DNA of 64,000 bases, from the NCBI GenBank assembly GCA_900551055.1, contig URUK01000011.1, forward strand, positions 8,507-72,506. The letters run 5' to 3'. A model generated the notes under the pieces. The model made no database searches. It was not told the DNA's origin and saw only the letters and a list, made by a program, of their open reading frames with translations. Shown here piece after piece: positions 1 through 8,535 of this stretch. Within the stretch, counting starts at the first letter, position 1, and each line of letters begins with the position of its first letter. This stretch comes from an uncultured Prevotella sp. (GTDB taxonomy: Bacteria; Bacteroidota; Bacteroidia; Bacteroidales; Bacteroidaceae). The position numbers were made by a program, and so were the translations under genes.

Positions 1-990
1 AGGATTCCAGCCCAATACCTTTTTCGCCTTTGCCGGATTGCCGAGCAACTGGTCTACTTCGCAAGGACGGAAATATTTTGGATCCACCTCTACGAGAACC
101 TTACCCGTGGCGACATCAATGCCTTTCTCATTGACACCTTCACCTTCCCAGCGCAATTCAACTCCGGCCTCCCTGAACGCCAATGTACAAAATTCGCGGA
201 CAGTGTGCATCTCGCCGGTTGCAATGACAAAATCTTCAGGCTCAGGCTGTTGCAATATCATCCACATGCACTCCACATAGTCCTTGGCGTACCCCCAGTC
301 GCGGCGCGCATCAAGATTGCCGAGATAAAGCTTGTCTTGGTATCCCTGAACAATGCGGCATGCGGCAAGGGTTATCTTTCGTGTCACAAAATTCTCGCCG
401 CGGCGCTCACTCTCATGGTTGAACAATATTCCATTGCAACAATACATTCCATAGCTTTCACGATAGTTTTTCATTATCCAAAAGCCATAAAGCTTGGCAA
501 CCGAATAAGGCGACCTTGGATAGAACGGGGTTGTCTCGCTTTGCGGAACCTCCTGCACCTTGCCATAAAGTTCCGACGTTGAAGCCTGATAAATGCGGCA
601 GGTCTTTTCCAAACCGCAGATACGCACTGCCTCCAACAAACGCAATACGCCAACTGCATCGGTATCCGCCGTATATTCAGGAACATCAAAAGACACCTTG
701 ACATGGCTCTGCGCGGCCAAGTTGTAAATTTCGGTAGGCTTGGTCTCTCCGATAATACGGATTAAAGAGGAAGAATCGGTCATGTCGGCCCAATGAAGAT
801 TGACAAGACGTGACTTCTTCATGTCACGCACCCACTCATCCAAATACAAGTGTTCAATCCTGCCTGTATTGAACGACGATGAACGCCGTAACAATCCATG
901 TACCTCATAACCTTTTTCAATCAAGAGTTCCGCCAAATACGAACCGTCTTGACCGGTAATACCTGTAATTAATGCAACATTTTTTTTCAT
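1..990 (-). CDS. gmd: GDP-mannose 4,6-dehydratase (partial, runs off the left edge)
   Basis: Converts GDP-mannose to GDP-4-keto-6-deoxymannose, the first step towards GDP-fucose and related sugars for surface glycans. Translation from the ATG at 990 gives 330 codons with no stop before base 1; the family is usually about 360-380 residues, so the C-terminus lies outside the window. The N-terminus has the Rossmann GxxGxxG pattern (Gly10, Gly13, Gly16, in 'ITGITGQDG'), and the extended-SDR catalytic set is visible as 'STSE' near 137-140 and Tyr162/Lys166 in 'YSVAK'. It starts 32 bp after manC on the same strand, so the two probably form one operon making and using GDP-mannose. Family assignment is firm; the exact product sugar is inferred. 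Confidence 0.95.
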   Translation of the reverse strand, partial: MKKNVALITGITGQDGSYLAELLIEKGYEVHGLLRRSSSFNTGRIEHLYLDEWVRDMKKSRLVNLHWADMTDSSSLIRIIGETKPTEIYNLAAQSHVKVSFDVPEYTADTDAVGVLRLLEAVRICGLEKTCRIYQASTSELYGKVQEVPQSETTPFYPRSPYSVAKLYGFWIMKNYRESYGMYCCNGILFNHESERRGENFVTRKITLAACRIVQGYQDKLYLGNLDARRDWGYAKDYVECMWMILQQPEPEDFVIATGEMHTVREFCTLAFREAGVELRWEGEGVNEKGIDVATGKVLVEVDPKYFRPCEVDQLLGNPAKAKKVLGWNP

Positions 991-1022
991 TTTATTTTCT
1001 ATTAAGTCTTATTGTGTTTTTG

Positions 1023-2093
1023 TCATTTACTTTGCTCTGAAAATTTTGATATCCGCTGTTCCTCCGTCAACTTGCAGATTAGCAGCCTGTCGTCCATTTC
1101 TGCAATTATGAAACCGTCAAGCCCTTGGATTACGACACGCTTCTTCCCACAAACATTGACAATGCAGTTATAAGTATCAAACAAAGATACGTTGTCACCT
1201 ATGACCCCATTGCCGTAAAGGTCGTGCTTAGTCTGGGCAAGCAACGAGCCCCATGTACCCAAATCACTCCATCCGAAATCTGCCGGGCACACAAATATCT
1301 CCTCAGCCTTTTCCATTATTGCATAGTCAACAGATATTGACTCACATTCCGGAAACCTGCGGTTTATCTCGTTCTGCTCATCAGGCGTACCGTAGACAGG
1401 CAACAAGCTTTCGAATATACGGCTTATCGTCGGTTGATAAACCCTGAAGGCGTTTACTATGGTATTGACATTCCAAATGAAAATGCCGGCATTCCAAAAA
1501 TAGCTCTTGTTTTTTATATATTTATTGGCTGTTTCCAAATCGGGCTTCTCCCGAAAAGAATCCACCCTGTATATTTCCTTATTACGCGGAGAACTTGATG
1601 ACAAATCGGCCTGAATATATCCATATCCTGTTTCGGGACGTGTCGGTTTCATTCCCAATGTTATTATGGCATCCGTCTCACTCGAAAATTTCAAACATTG
1701 GGAAACAACACGGCGGAACTCCGTAACATTCACAACAATATGGTCGCTCGGTGAAACAACTATATTGGCATTCTTGTCTTTAGACTTGATTTTCCAACTG
1801 ACATAAGCAATACATGGCGCGGTATTCCTTCGGCATGGTTCACAAAGGATATTGCCTTCAGGAATTTCCGGCAGTTGCTCACGGACCAAATCCCTATACT
1901 TGATACTTGTGACTATCCAGACATTTTCAGGACTGCACACACCCTCAAACCTGTCAAAGGTGAGTTGCAACAAAGAACGTCCCGTACCCAATACGTCTAT
2001 GAATTGTTTAGGTTTTTCTGTTGTGCTCATAGGCCAGAAGCGGCTCCCCACTCCACCGGCCATTATGACTAAATGATTTCTTGAATGGTCCAT
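1023..2093 (-). CDS. manC: Mannose-1-phosphate guanylyltransferase
   Basis: Makes GDP-mannose from mannose-1-phosphate and GTP, feeding the gmd product next door. The 356-residue protein opens with the nucleotidyltransferase signature 'MAGGVGSRFWPMS' (about residues 11-23) followed by 'EKPKQF', and has 'SPSDHIV' for metal and nucleotide binding and 'FREKPD' further on. The length matches the short ManC type without a fused phosphomannose isomerase domain. A good promoter lies just upstream (2124-2158). It is the first gene of a manC-gmd operon leaving the window to the left. Confidence 0.93.
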   Translation of the reverse strand: MDHSRNHLVIMAGGVGSRFWPMSTTEKPKQFIDVLGTGRSLLQLTFDRFEGVCSPENVWIVTSIKYRDLVREQLPEIPEGNILCEPCRRNTAPCIAYVSWKIKSKDKNANIVVSPSDHIVVNVTEFRRVVSQCLKFSSETDAIITLGMKPTRPETGYGYIQADLSSSSPRNKEIYRVDSFREKPDLETANKYIKNKSYFWNAGIFIWNVNTIVNAFRVYQPTISRIFESLLPVYGTPDEQNEINRRFPECESISVDYAIMEKAEEIFVCPADFGWSDLGTWGSLLAQTKHDLYGNGVIGDNVSLFDTYNCIVNVCGKKRVVIQGLDGFIIAEMDDRLLICKLTEEQRISKFSEQSK

Positions 2094-2123
2094 AAAATAG
2101 GAACTTATAATACGTTATGAAGG

Positions 2124-2158
2124 CAAAGGTAGTAAAAAAATACATATAAAAAAACAAA
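2124..2158 (-). promoter_or_regulatory. Promoter of manC-gmd
   Basis: On the minus strand the -7 element TACCTTTG (2124-2131) is preceded by TTTG at 2155-2158, spacing 23 nt, slightly longer than the usual 19-21. It sits about 30 bp before the manC ATG. Confidence 0.6.
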
Positions 2159-2162
2159 ATAT

Positions 2163-2196
2163 AAAAAAAGGCGGAATTTTTTAATTCCGCCTTTTT
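2163..2196 (-). terminator. Intrinsic terminator after xylA
   Basis: A 9-bp stem GGCGGAATT/AATTCCGCC (2170-2178 and 2183-2191) with a TTTT loop, flanked by A- and T-runs on both sides. It lies 20 bp past the xylA stop and ends the minus-strand xylBA transcript. Confidence 0.8.
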
Positions 2197-2214
2197 CATA
2201 TAAAACTTACATCA

Positions 2215-3531
2215 TCACTTGCAATACCAGCTTACAATTGTCTCATAAAGCTCCTGCTTGCCGGAAATCTGCTTCGGCTCACCTACAGTCTTGGCATAAG
2301 CCACTACATCCTCGAGAGACAGCTTGCCTTCCTCAAACTCCTTGCCTTTGCCCGAATCGAACGATGCGTAACGGTTCTTAAGCATTTCGCAATAAGGAGA
2401 TTTCTCAATCAGGTTTGCAGCATTCTCCAAAGCACGGGCCATAGCGTCCATACCGCTGATGTGTGCAATGAATATATCCTCAAGGTCTGTTGAGTTGCGA
2501 CGTATCTTAGCATCGAAGTTTGAACCGCCGTTGCCAAGGCCGCCATTGCGGATAACATGTATCATTGCCTGTGTCAGCTCCCAGTTGTCAATCGGGAACT
2601 GGTCTGTATCCCAACCATTCTGGTAGTCGCCACGGTTAGCGTCAATGCTTCCCAACATTCCGTTGTCAACAGCAACAGCAAGTTCATGCTCAAATGTATG
2701 ACCGGCAAGTGTTGCATGGTTAACTTCAATGTTTACCTTGAAGTCCTTATCCAATCCGTGAGCACGGAGGAAGCCGATGACCGTCTCTGTATCAACATCA
2801 TACTGATGCTTTGTCGGCTCCATAGGTTTAGGCTCTATTAGGAAAGTTCCTGTGAAGCCCTTAGCACGAGCATAGTCACGTGCAGCCTTCAACATTGTAG
2901 CCAAATGCTCCTTCTCACGCTGCATCTGAGTGTTCAACAAGCTCATATAGCCTTCACGTCCACCCCAGAATACATAGTTTGAACCTCCGAGTTTGATTGT
3001 TGCGTCAATAGCATTCTTTATCTGAACAGCAGCACGTGCAACAACATCAAAATCCGGATTTGTAGCAGCTCCGTTCATGTAACGCTTGTTGCCGAACACA
3101 TTTGCTGTACCCCAAAGATTCTTGATGTTTGTACCCTTCATTTTCTCAAGAGCATAGTCTGTGATGGCATTCATGCGAGCTTCATACTCTTCGATTGTCG
3201 CGCCCTCGTCAACGAGGTCTACATCATGGAAGCAGAAATACTCGATTCCAAGCTTTTCCATGATTTCGAAGCCGGCATCCATCTTGTCCTTGGCACGCTC
3301 AACAGCGTCTTCCTTCTCATCCCAAGGATAAACACGTGTGCCACCACCGAACTGGTCTCCGCTTGCAGCACCGAGTGTATGCCACCAAGCCATAGCGAAC
3401 TTCAACCAGTCCTTCATCTTCTTACCCATTATTACTTTTTCTGCATCATAATAATGAAAAGCTAACGGGTTGGTGCTGTCAGCACCTTCAAATTTGATTT
3501 TTCCAATCTGCGGAAAATACTCTTTTGCCAT
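2215..3531 (-). CDS. xylA: Xylose isomerase
   Basis: Interconverts D-xylose and D-xylulose in the cytoplasm. The 438-residue length fits the long (class II) type. Metal and catalytic residues can be read in order: His102 and Asp105 in 'FCFHDVDL', the 'VFWGGREGY' loop (187-195), Glu233/Lys235 in 'LIEPKPMEPTKHQYD', the hallmark 'NIEVNHATLAGHTFEHE' (267-283), and Asp308/Asp310 in 'GWDTDQF'. It follows xylB by 58 bp on the same strand and ends at a clear terminator, so xylB-xylA is a short xylose operon. No xylose transporter or regulator is adjacent. Confidence 0.97.
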   Translation of the reverse strand: MAKEYFPQIGKIKFEGADSTNPLAFHYYDAEKVIMGKKMKDWLKFAMAWWHTLGAASGDQFGGGTRVYPWDEKEDAVERAKDKMDAGFEIMEKLGIEYFCFHDVDLVDEGATIEEYEARMNAITDYALEKMKGTNIKNLWGTANVFGNKRYMNGAATNPDFDVVARAAVQIKNAIDATIKLGGSNYVFWGGREGYMSLLNTQMQREKEHLATMLKAARDYARAKGFTGTFLIEPKPMEPTKHQYDVDTETVIGFLRAHGLDKDFKVNIEVNHATLAGHTFEHELAVAVDNGMLGSIDANRGDYQNGWDTDQFPIDNWELTQAMIHVIRNGGLGNGGSNFDAKIRRNSTDLEDIFIAHISGMDAMARALENAANLIEKSPYCEMLKNRYASFDSGKGKEFEEGKLSLEDVVAYAKTVGEPKQISGKQELYETIVSWYCK

Positions 3532-3589
3532 AATCGTTGATGTTTACAGGTTATTAATAATATAGTAAGTAAAAGGTTTTACCTTCCAA

Positions 3590-5089
3590 TCAATTGTTTA
3601 TCAATCTTTGCAACTTCTCTTTCCACAAAGTATATGCTTCAAGATACTCATTGCGGTGACTTTCATCAGGTTCTATGATTGAAAGCTTTTTCAATGAAGC
3701 AAAAGCCTCATTGTTGTCCTTGTATATTCCACAGCCCATGCCTGCTCCTTTGGCAGCTCCGACGCTACCGTCAGTTTCATACAGCTCTATTGTCGCACCG
3801 CTTACTCCTGCCAAAGTATTCCTGAATATGTCACTTAAGAACATGTTTGCCTTTCCTGCATGTATCTTGCGTATATCCATACCCATCTGCTGCATCACCT
3901 CCATTCCATAACAGAAACTGAACACAATGCCTTCCTGTGCAGCACGCATGATGTGCGCCTTGCCGTGCTTGTTGAAGTTAAGACCATGTATGGAACATCC
4001 TATTTCCTTATTCTCAAGCACACGCTCCGCCCCATTTCCAAACGGGATGATAGTAACACCGTCACTGCCAATAGGCACAGAAGCAGTCATTTCGTTCATT
4101 TCAGAATACGAAATACCTTCAGGAGCAACGTTCCTACGTACCCACGCATTCAATATTCCAGTGCCATTGATACACAACAATACACCCAGACGGTCAAGAT
4201 CCTTCGTATAATTGACATGCGCGAATGTATTGACGCGGCTACGCTTGTCATAATTGACCTCGCCAAGAACACCATAAACAACTCCAGATGTCCCTGCCGT
4301 TGAAGCTATTTCACCAGGATTAAATACGTTCAAGCTAAGTGCATTGTTCGGTTGGTCGCCGGCCCGATAACTGATGGGCGTGCCTTCTTTAAGTCCCAAT
4401 TCTGCCGCTGCGGAAGCACTGACTTCCCCTTGAACGCTGAAAGTTGGCACAATGTCTGCAATCAAGCTCTTGTCGAAGCCGAAATAATCCAGCAGGAAAG
4501 CTGCCGTGTCCTTATTCTTGAAGTCCCAGAACATGCCTTCGCTAAGTCCGCTGATTGTCGTATTTATCGTGCCGCTCAATTTCATTGCGATATAATCGCC
4601 GGGAAGCATTATCTTGTATATCTTATCGAATACGTCAGGTTCATTTTCCTTGACCCAAGCCAACTTCGCCGCCGTAAAGTTGCCCGGGGAATTAAGAAGA
4701 TGAGAAAGGCACTTCTCGGCGCCAATTTCCCCAAAAGCTTTCTCTCCATAAGGAACAGCCCTTGAGTCGCACCATATTATGGAAGGACGCAACACGTTCA
4801 TGTCCTTATCAACACAGACCAGCCCGTGCATCTGGTAAGAAATGCCGATTGCCTTAATGTCTTCACCTTTAACACCGGCGTCGCTCATTACCTTCTTCAA
4901 ACTAAGCTTGGCATTGTCCCACCACATCTGTGGCTCTTGCTCCGCCCAACCTGCTTTTACAGCAATAATCGAAGCCTCTTTTTCCGGATAAAAAGCGGAT
5001 GCAGCGCAGACACCTGTATCTGCGTCAACCAACGATGCCTTTACAGAAGAACTGCCGACATCAAAACCTAACAAATATCTTCCTGACAT
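3590..5089 (-). CDS. xylB: Xylulokinase (FGGY family)
   Basis: Phosphorylates D-xylulose to xylulose-5-phosphate, the entry to the pentose phosphate pathway; rpe in this window acts on the same pool. The 499-residue protein has the FGGY fold: the N-terminal ATPase motif 'FDVGSSSVK' (9-17), 'YQMHGL' (85-90), 'IIWCDSRA' (104-111) and the catalytic aspartate Asp245 in 'YRAGDQPNNA'. It is 58 bp upstream of xylA. No convincing promoter is visible in the 72-bp gap to the gene upstream, so transcription may start further up or from a non-canonical site. Confidence 0.95.
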   Translation of the reverse strand: MSGRYLLGFDVGSSSVKASLVDADTGVCAASAFYPEKEASIIAVKAGWAEQEPQMWWDNAKLSLKKVMSDAGVKGEDIKAIGISYQMHGLVCVDKDMNVLRPSIIWCDSRAVPYGEKAFGEIGAEKCLSHLLNSPGNFTAAKLAWVKENEPDVFDKIYKIMLPGDYIAMKLSGTINTTISGLSEGMFWDFKNKDTAAFLLDYFGFDKSLIADIVPTFSVQGEVSASAAAELGLKEGTPISYRAGDQPNNALSLNVFNPGEIASTAGTSGVVYGVLGEVNYDKRSRVNTFAHVNYTKDLDRLGVLLCINGTGILNAWVRRNVAPEGISYSEMNEMTASVPIGSDGVTIIPFGNGAERVLENKEIGCSIHGLNFNKHGKAHIMRAAQEGIVFSFCYGMEVMQQMGMDIRKIHAGKANMFLSDIFRNTLAGVSGATIELYETDGSVGAAKGAGMGCGIYKDNNEAFASLKKLSIIEPDESHRNEYLEAYTLWKEKLQRLINN

Positions 5090-5161
5090 AATAATCGTTT
5101 TTATTCATAGTACGGATGAAAGGACTTCCCTACCTCTTCCGTGGTTTTTCTTTCTAAATTG

Positions 5162-5548
5162 TCAAAACAAGGACAAAGACTTGTCTTCGCAAGATATTTC
5201 TTCATCCATGCTTTCATTTTCCTCGTCCTTAAAATCAAACTGCAGCTGACGAGAAGCATTAGACCGGTTTAGGCGATATACGCCACGAACATCCGTCCGT
5301 TCAATAAAAGAGTTGGCAGACTTGCTGTTTCGGATTAAATACCATGCTACATAACGATGCACATCATCCAAGGAAACAATGTCAAACAAACTGTTCCTGT
5401 TATTAAATACATGACGCGCTATCTTCCTTATGCTTAATCCCTTTTCACCAGCTTCTTTGAGAACATAAAGGATTTCGCTGTCGTAATTCATAGAATTAGA
5501 AGAAAGAAGGACCGGAAACATTTTATGCCGACCCTTCTTTGATATCAT
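5162..5548 (-). CDS. Hypothetical protein, possible winged-helix type
   Basis: A 128-residue acidic-tailed protein I cannot name. Residues about 20-95 have the helix-rich spacing of a small winged-helix domain ('LSIRKIARHVFN', then 'SLDDVHRYVAWYLIRNS', then a basic strand 'RGVYRLNR'), followed by a very acidic tail 'DEENESMDEEISCED'. The ATG at 5548 lies 10 nt after the stop of the winged-helix gene upstream, so the two are probably cotranscribed; internal ATGs at 5521 and 5491 are alternatives. DNA binding is inferred from the fold-like pattern only. Confidence 0.65.
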   Translation of the reverse strand: MISKKGRHKMFPVLLSSNSMNYDSEILYVLKEAGEKGLSIRKIARHVFNNRNSLFDIVSLDDVHRYVAWYLIRNSKSANSFIERTDVRGVYRLNRSNASRQLQFDFKDEENESMDEEISCEDKSLSLF

Positions 5549-5557
5549 TTCAACAGA

Positions 5558-5854
5558 TTAAGCCAATGTAATCTTGTTTTCCTCTGCCTTGATTTTGCCT
5601 TCCTTGAAAAGCCAACCCATACCGAGCAGTGTTTCCTCTTCAGTTATTTTCGCAGCCTTTGCAATCTCTGCAACGCTCAGTGCTTTCTCCGCAGTTGCAA
5701 GAGCCTGATAAACATCACCTGCCTTGAAGCCTACCGACTCCGCATTGATGTCAAAAACAACCTTCTTTGCAGCACTTTTCCTCGGTGTTGCCTTCTTCTC
5801 GCCTGTAGCCTTTGTGGCCGTGGTCTTTCTTACTGTCTCTTTCTTTTCTGTCAT
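5558..5854 (-). CDS. Small winged-helix protein (DUF2582-like) with basic tail
   Basis: A 98-residue protein. The first 30 residues are rich in Lys/Thr/Ala ('KKATPRKSAAKK'), a histone-like basic tail; residues 35-98 resemble the DUF2582 winged-helix domain ('AGDVYQALATAEKALSVAEI', then 'LLGMGWLFKEGKIKAEE'). Families of this kind are thought to bind nucleic acid. A Bacteroidetes -7 element (TATATTTG) lies about 55 bp upstream. It heads a two-gene unit with the hypothetical gene at 5162-5548. Confidence 0.8.
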   Translation of the reverse strand: MTEKKETVRKTTATKATGEKKATPRKSAAKKVVFDINAESVGFKAGDVYQALATAEKALSVAEIAKAAKITEEETLLGMGWLFKEGKIKAEENKITLA

Positions 5855-5908
5855 AATAAATCACATTAAAGACTCCACATAGTGGACAATAATTAGTCTT
5901 TGTCGATG

Positions 5909-5942
5909 CAAATATAATGTATTTCCCAAAAAGAACGACAAG
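5909..5942 (-). promoter_or_regulatory. Promoter of the winged-helix gene pair
   Basis: Minus-strand -7 element TATATTTG at 5909-5916, with a weaker CTTG at 5939-5942 (spacing 22). Confidence 0.5.
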
Positions 5943-5988
5943 TTTTCCCAAATAAAATCACATTCTAAAAGATTTTTATCGGCAAAAA

Positions 5989-7755
5989 CTACTTTTCTTG
6001 ACTTAAATCAACCTTTATCTGCAATTCTTCAAGTTGTTTAGGGTCGAGAGGAGAAGGAGCATCAAGCATCACATCACGTCCGCTGTTATTCTTCGGGAAC
6101 GCAATGCAGTCACGGATGCTGTCAAGGCCGGCCATAATTGACACAAAACGGTCAAGGCCGAACGCCAGTCCGGCATGAGGAGGCGCACCATACTTGAACG
6201 CATTGATGAGGAAGCCGAACTGCGCCATAGCACGCTCCGGCGTAAAGCCAAGTATCTTGAACATCTTTTCCTGAAGTTTGCCGTCATGTATACGCAGACT
6301 GCCTCCACCAACTTCTATTCCGTTGCAAACAAAGTCGTAAGCCTTGGCACGTACACGTTCCGGATGTTCCTCCAGCAACGGTATGTCGTCAGGATTGGGC
6401 ATTGTGAAAGGATGGTGTGTAGACATTAGCCGCTGCTCTTCATCGCTCCATTCAAACAGTGGGAAATCGACAATCCACAAGCACTCGAACTTGTCCTTGT
6501 CACGAAGTCCGAGCCTGTCGCCCATCTCAAGACGCAGCGTGCAAAGCTGCGTGCGCGTCTTGTTTGCCCTGTCTCCACTCAATATAAGCAGCAGGTCGCC
6601 GTCATTAGCACCCGCGACAGCTTTAAGTTTCTGCATCACCTCCGGCGAATAGAACTTATCTATGCTGCTCTTGATTGTCCCGTCCTCATTGAACTTGACC
6701 CATACAAGACCCTTCGCCCCAACCTGCGGACGCTTTACAAAGTCCGTCAGCTGGTCAAGTTGCTTGCGTGTATATCCGGCACACCCAGGCACACATATTC
6801 CTCCGATATATTCAGCCTCGTTAAACACACCGAACGTGCCCGTGCCTTTCAGCACGTCCATCAGCTCGACAAACTCCATGCCGAAGCGCAAATCAGGCTT
6901 GTCGCTGCCGAAACGGCGCATCGCCTCAGCCCAAGTCATCTGCTGAAGCTTCGCAGGAAGTTCAACGCCGCGCACCTCTTTAAATAAGTGGCGGCACATA
7001 TCCTCAAACAGGTTTATCACATCGTCCTGGTCGACGAACGACATCTCGCAGTCTATCTGAGTGAATTCCGGCTGGCGGTCGGCACGCAAATCCTCGTCGC
7101 GGAAGCACTTGGCTATCTGGAAATAACGGTCGAAACCGCTTACCATAAGCAACTGCTTCAGGGTCTGGGGACTTTGCGGCAGAGCATAAAACTGTCCCGG
7201 GTTCATGCGTGACGGCACAACAAAGTCGCGCGCCCCCTCCGGTGTACTACCTATTAATATAGGTGTCTCAACCTCGATGAAGTCCTTTGAATCAAGGAAG
7301 TTACGTATAAGGATAGTCATGCGGTGGCGCAGCTCCATGTTCTTGCGCACACAAGGACGGCGCAAGTCCAAATAGCGGTACTTCATGCGGATGTCGTCGC
7401 CGCCGTCGGTATTGTCTTCAATAGTGAACGGAGGCGTAGCACTCTCGCTCAAAACATTGAGCTTCGATACTATAATCTCAATGTCGCCGGTTGGCAGGTT
7501 CTCGTTCTTGCTTTGACGCTCACTCACCTTGCCTTCCACCTGAACGCAAAACTCACGTCCCAACTTGTTTGCTTCGGCGCACAAGCCGGCATCGTCATTC
7601 TCATTGAATACCAACTGCGTAATACCATAACGGTCACGAAGGTCGACAAAAGTCATACCTCCCATCTTACGGCTACGCTGCACCCAGCCTGCAAGTGTCA
7701 CTTGCTTGCCGGCATCCGTAAGGCGCAACTCGCCACATGTATTAGTCCTATACAT
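5989..7755 (-). CDS. aspS: Aspartyl-tRNA synthetase
   Basis: Charges tRNA-Asp. The 588 residues match the bacterial type: an OB-fold anticodon-binding domain at the N-terminus ('GWVQRSRKMGGMTFVDLRDR'), class II motif 2 ('FRDEDLRADRQPEFTQID'), the bacterial insertion domain in the middle, and class II motif 3 near the C-terminus ('GLAFGLDRFV'). It has its own promoter (7781-7811), about 25 bp before the ATG. Confidence 0.97.
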   Translation of the reverse strand: MYRTNTCGELRLTDAGKQVTLAGWVQRSRKMGGMTFVDLRDRYGITQLVFNENDDAGLCAEANKLGREFCVQVEGKVSERQSKNENLPTGDIEIIVSKLNVLSESATPPFTIEDNTDGGDDIRMKYRYLDLRRPCVRKNMELRHRMTILIRNFLDSKDFIEVETPILIGSTPEGARDFVVPSRMNPGQFYALPQSPQTLKQLLMVSGFDRYFQIAKCFRDEDLRADRQPEFTQIDCEMSFVDQDDVINLFEDMCRHLFKEVRGVELPAKLQQMTWAEAMRRFGSDKPDLRFGMEFVELMDVLKGTGTFGVFNEAEYIGGICVPGCAGYTRKQLDQLTDFVKRPQVGAKGLVWVKFNEDGTIKSSIDKFYSPEVMQKLKAVAGANDGDLLLILSGDRANKTRTQLCTLRLEMGDRLGLRDKDKFECLWIVDFPLFEWSDEEQRLMSTHHPFTMPNPDDIPLLEEHPERVRAKAYDFVCNGIEVGGGSLRIHDGKLQEKMFKILGFTPERAMAQFGFLINAFKYGAPPHAGLAFGLDRFVSIMAGLDSIRDCIAFPKNNSGRDVMLDAPSPLDPKQLEELQIKVDLSQEK

Positions 7756-7780
7756 AAACTAAAATTGCTGAATTTAAATG

Positions 7781-7811
7781 CAAAATTACAAAAAATGTAT
7801 GAAAGGACAAA
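7781..7811 (-). promoter_or_regulatory. Promoter of aspS
   Basis: Minus-strand TTTG (7808-7811), 19 nt, TAATTTTG (7781-7788). Perfect Bacteroidetes spacing; start of transcription expected near 7774. Confidence 0.75.
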
Positions 7812-7873
7812 AATTAATGGTTAAATTCATGCGTTAGTTAAATACGGCAAAAAGAACAGAGCCAATACGCCGC

Positions 7874-8062
7874 TCATTTCCGTTTACGCAGGCTCATGGT
7901 AAGCAAAGACATTATAACGCCCAAGACGGCACCGCCAAGCAGGCCGAAGACAACACCCATCTTAACGTCGCCCACCTTATATCCTATCGCCACGCCAAGC
8001 ACCAATCCTATCACCAAGCCCTGCTCGACGACAAACAAGGCGACCAACTTACGCTTATTCAT
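7874..8062 (-). CDS. Small two-helix membrane protein
   Basis: A 62-residue protein with two hydrophobic, glycine-rich segments ('VVEQGLVIGLVLGVAIGY' and 'GVVFGLLGGAVLGVIMSLL') and a basic C-terminus 'SLRKRK', i.e. a helical hairpin in the inner membrane. I do not recognise the family. The ATG at 8062 is preferred to the GTG at 8068. A canonical promoter (8095-8127) directly upstream supports it as a real gene rather than a chance ORF. It sits upstream of, and is separately promoted from, aspS. Confidence 0.7.
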   Translation of the reverse strand: MNKRKLVALFVVEQGLVIGLVLGVAIGYKVGDVKMGVVFGLLGGAVLGVIMSLLTMSLRKRK

Positions 8063-8094
8063 AATCACAAAAACGATTTTACTAAATTTTCAAA

Positions 8095-8127
8095 CAAAGG
8101 TACAACAAAAGCGCAACACGCATCAAG
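8095..8127 (-). promoter_or_regulatory. Promoter of the small membrane protein gene
   Basis: Minus-strand TACCTTTG at 8095-8102 with CTTG at 8124-8127, spacing 21. Confidence 0.6.
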
Positions 8128-8268
8128 GCGCACAAGTCTGCTTAACCTAATTTAACGCAATGCCGGTTCATCAACTGTTGTGTCAGATTGTTTCAGTAAC
8201 ATGATAATGCAATCACCTTATTATCAACCGCCTCGATTTTAGCCAAATCAAAAATCGGCAACCATGCT

Positions 8269-8285
8269 CCCTCCCACCGGGAGGG
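8269..8285. repeat. GC-rich hairpin CCCTCCC-ACC-GGGAGGG
   Basis: A 7-bp perfect dyad with a 3-nt loop, followed by GCTGGGACGGG, in the gene-free stretch 8063-8535. It is not followed by a T-run, so it is not a typical terminator. From memory such CCCTCCC/GGGAGGG elements recur between Bacteroidales genes; no role is claimed. Confidence 0.6.
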
Positions 8286-8300
8286 CTGGGACGGGTAGCC

Positions 8301-8388
8301 CATTCGCCACCTTTCGCGCTGTAAAAAGCCATGAATTGCGTTGTAAAAGGCCAGCTTTTGCAAGCCAAAAGACGGCCTTTTGCAAACA
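8301..8388. repeat. 4x22 dyad array, copy 1
   Basis: Four 22-nt units starting at 8301, 8323, 8345 and 8367. Units 3 and 4 are AAAAGGCCAGCTTTT and AAAAGACGGCCTTTT, each followed by a 7-nt linker (gcaagcc, gcaaaca); units 1 and 2 are decayed. Lies between the small membrane protein gene and fabI. Same family as the arrays at 14833, 22923, 30023, 43112, 46125, 51206 and 58915. Confidence 0.8.
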
Positions 8389-8471
8389 TGCTATGAACCA
8401 GGCAGTTAGACACCTGTGGCAATGCAGAACTTGACTGGGAGCCGGCCTCAATGCCATTTTTCAGTAAAACG

Positions 8472-8503
8472 CTTGCCTGTTTCGCCGAAATGATGTAATT
8501 TTG
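8472..8503 (+). promoter_or_regulatory. Promoter of fabI
   Basis: CTTG (8472-8475), 20 nt, TAATTTTG (8496-8503), about 30 bp before the fabI ATG. Confidence 0.65.
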
Positions 8504-8535
8504 CAGGCATATTACAAATCAAAGAATAGTAAAAG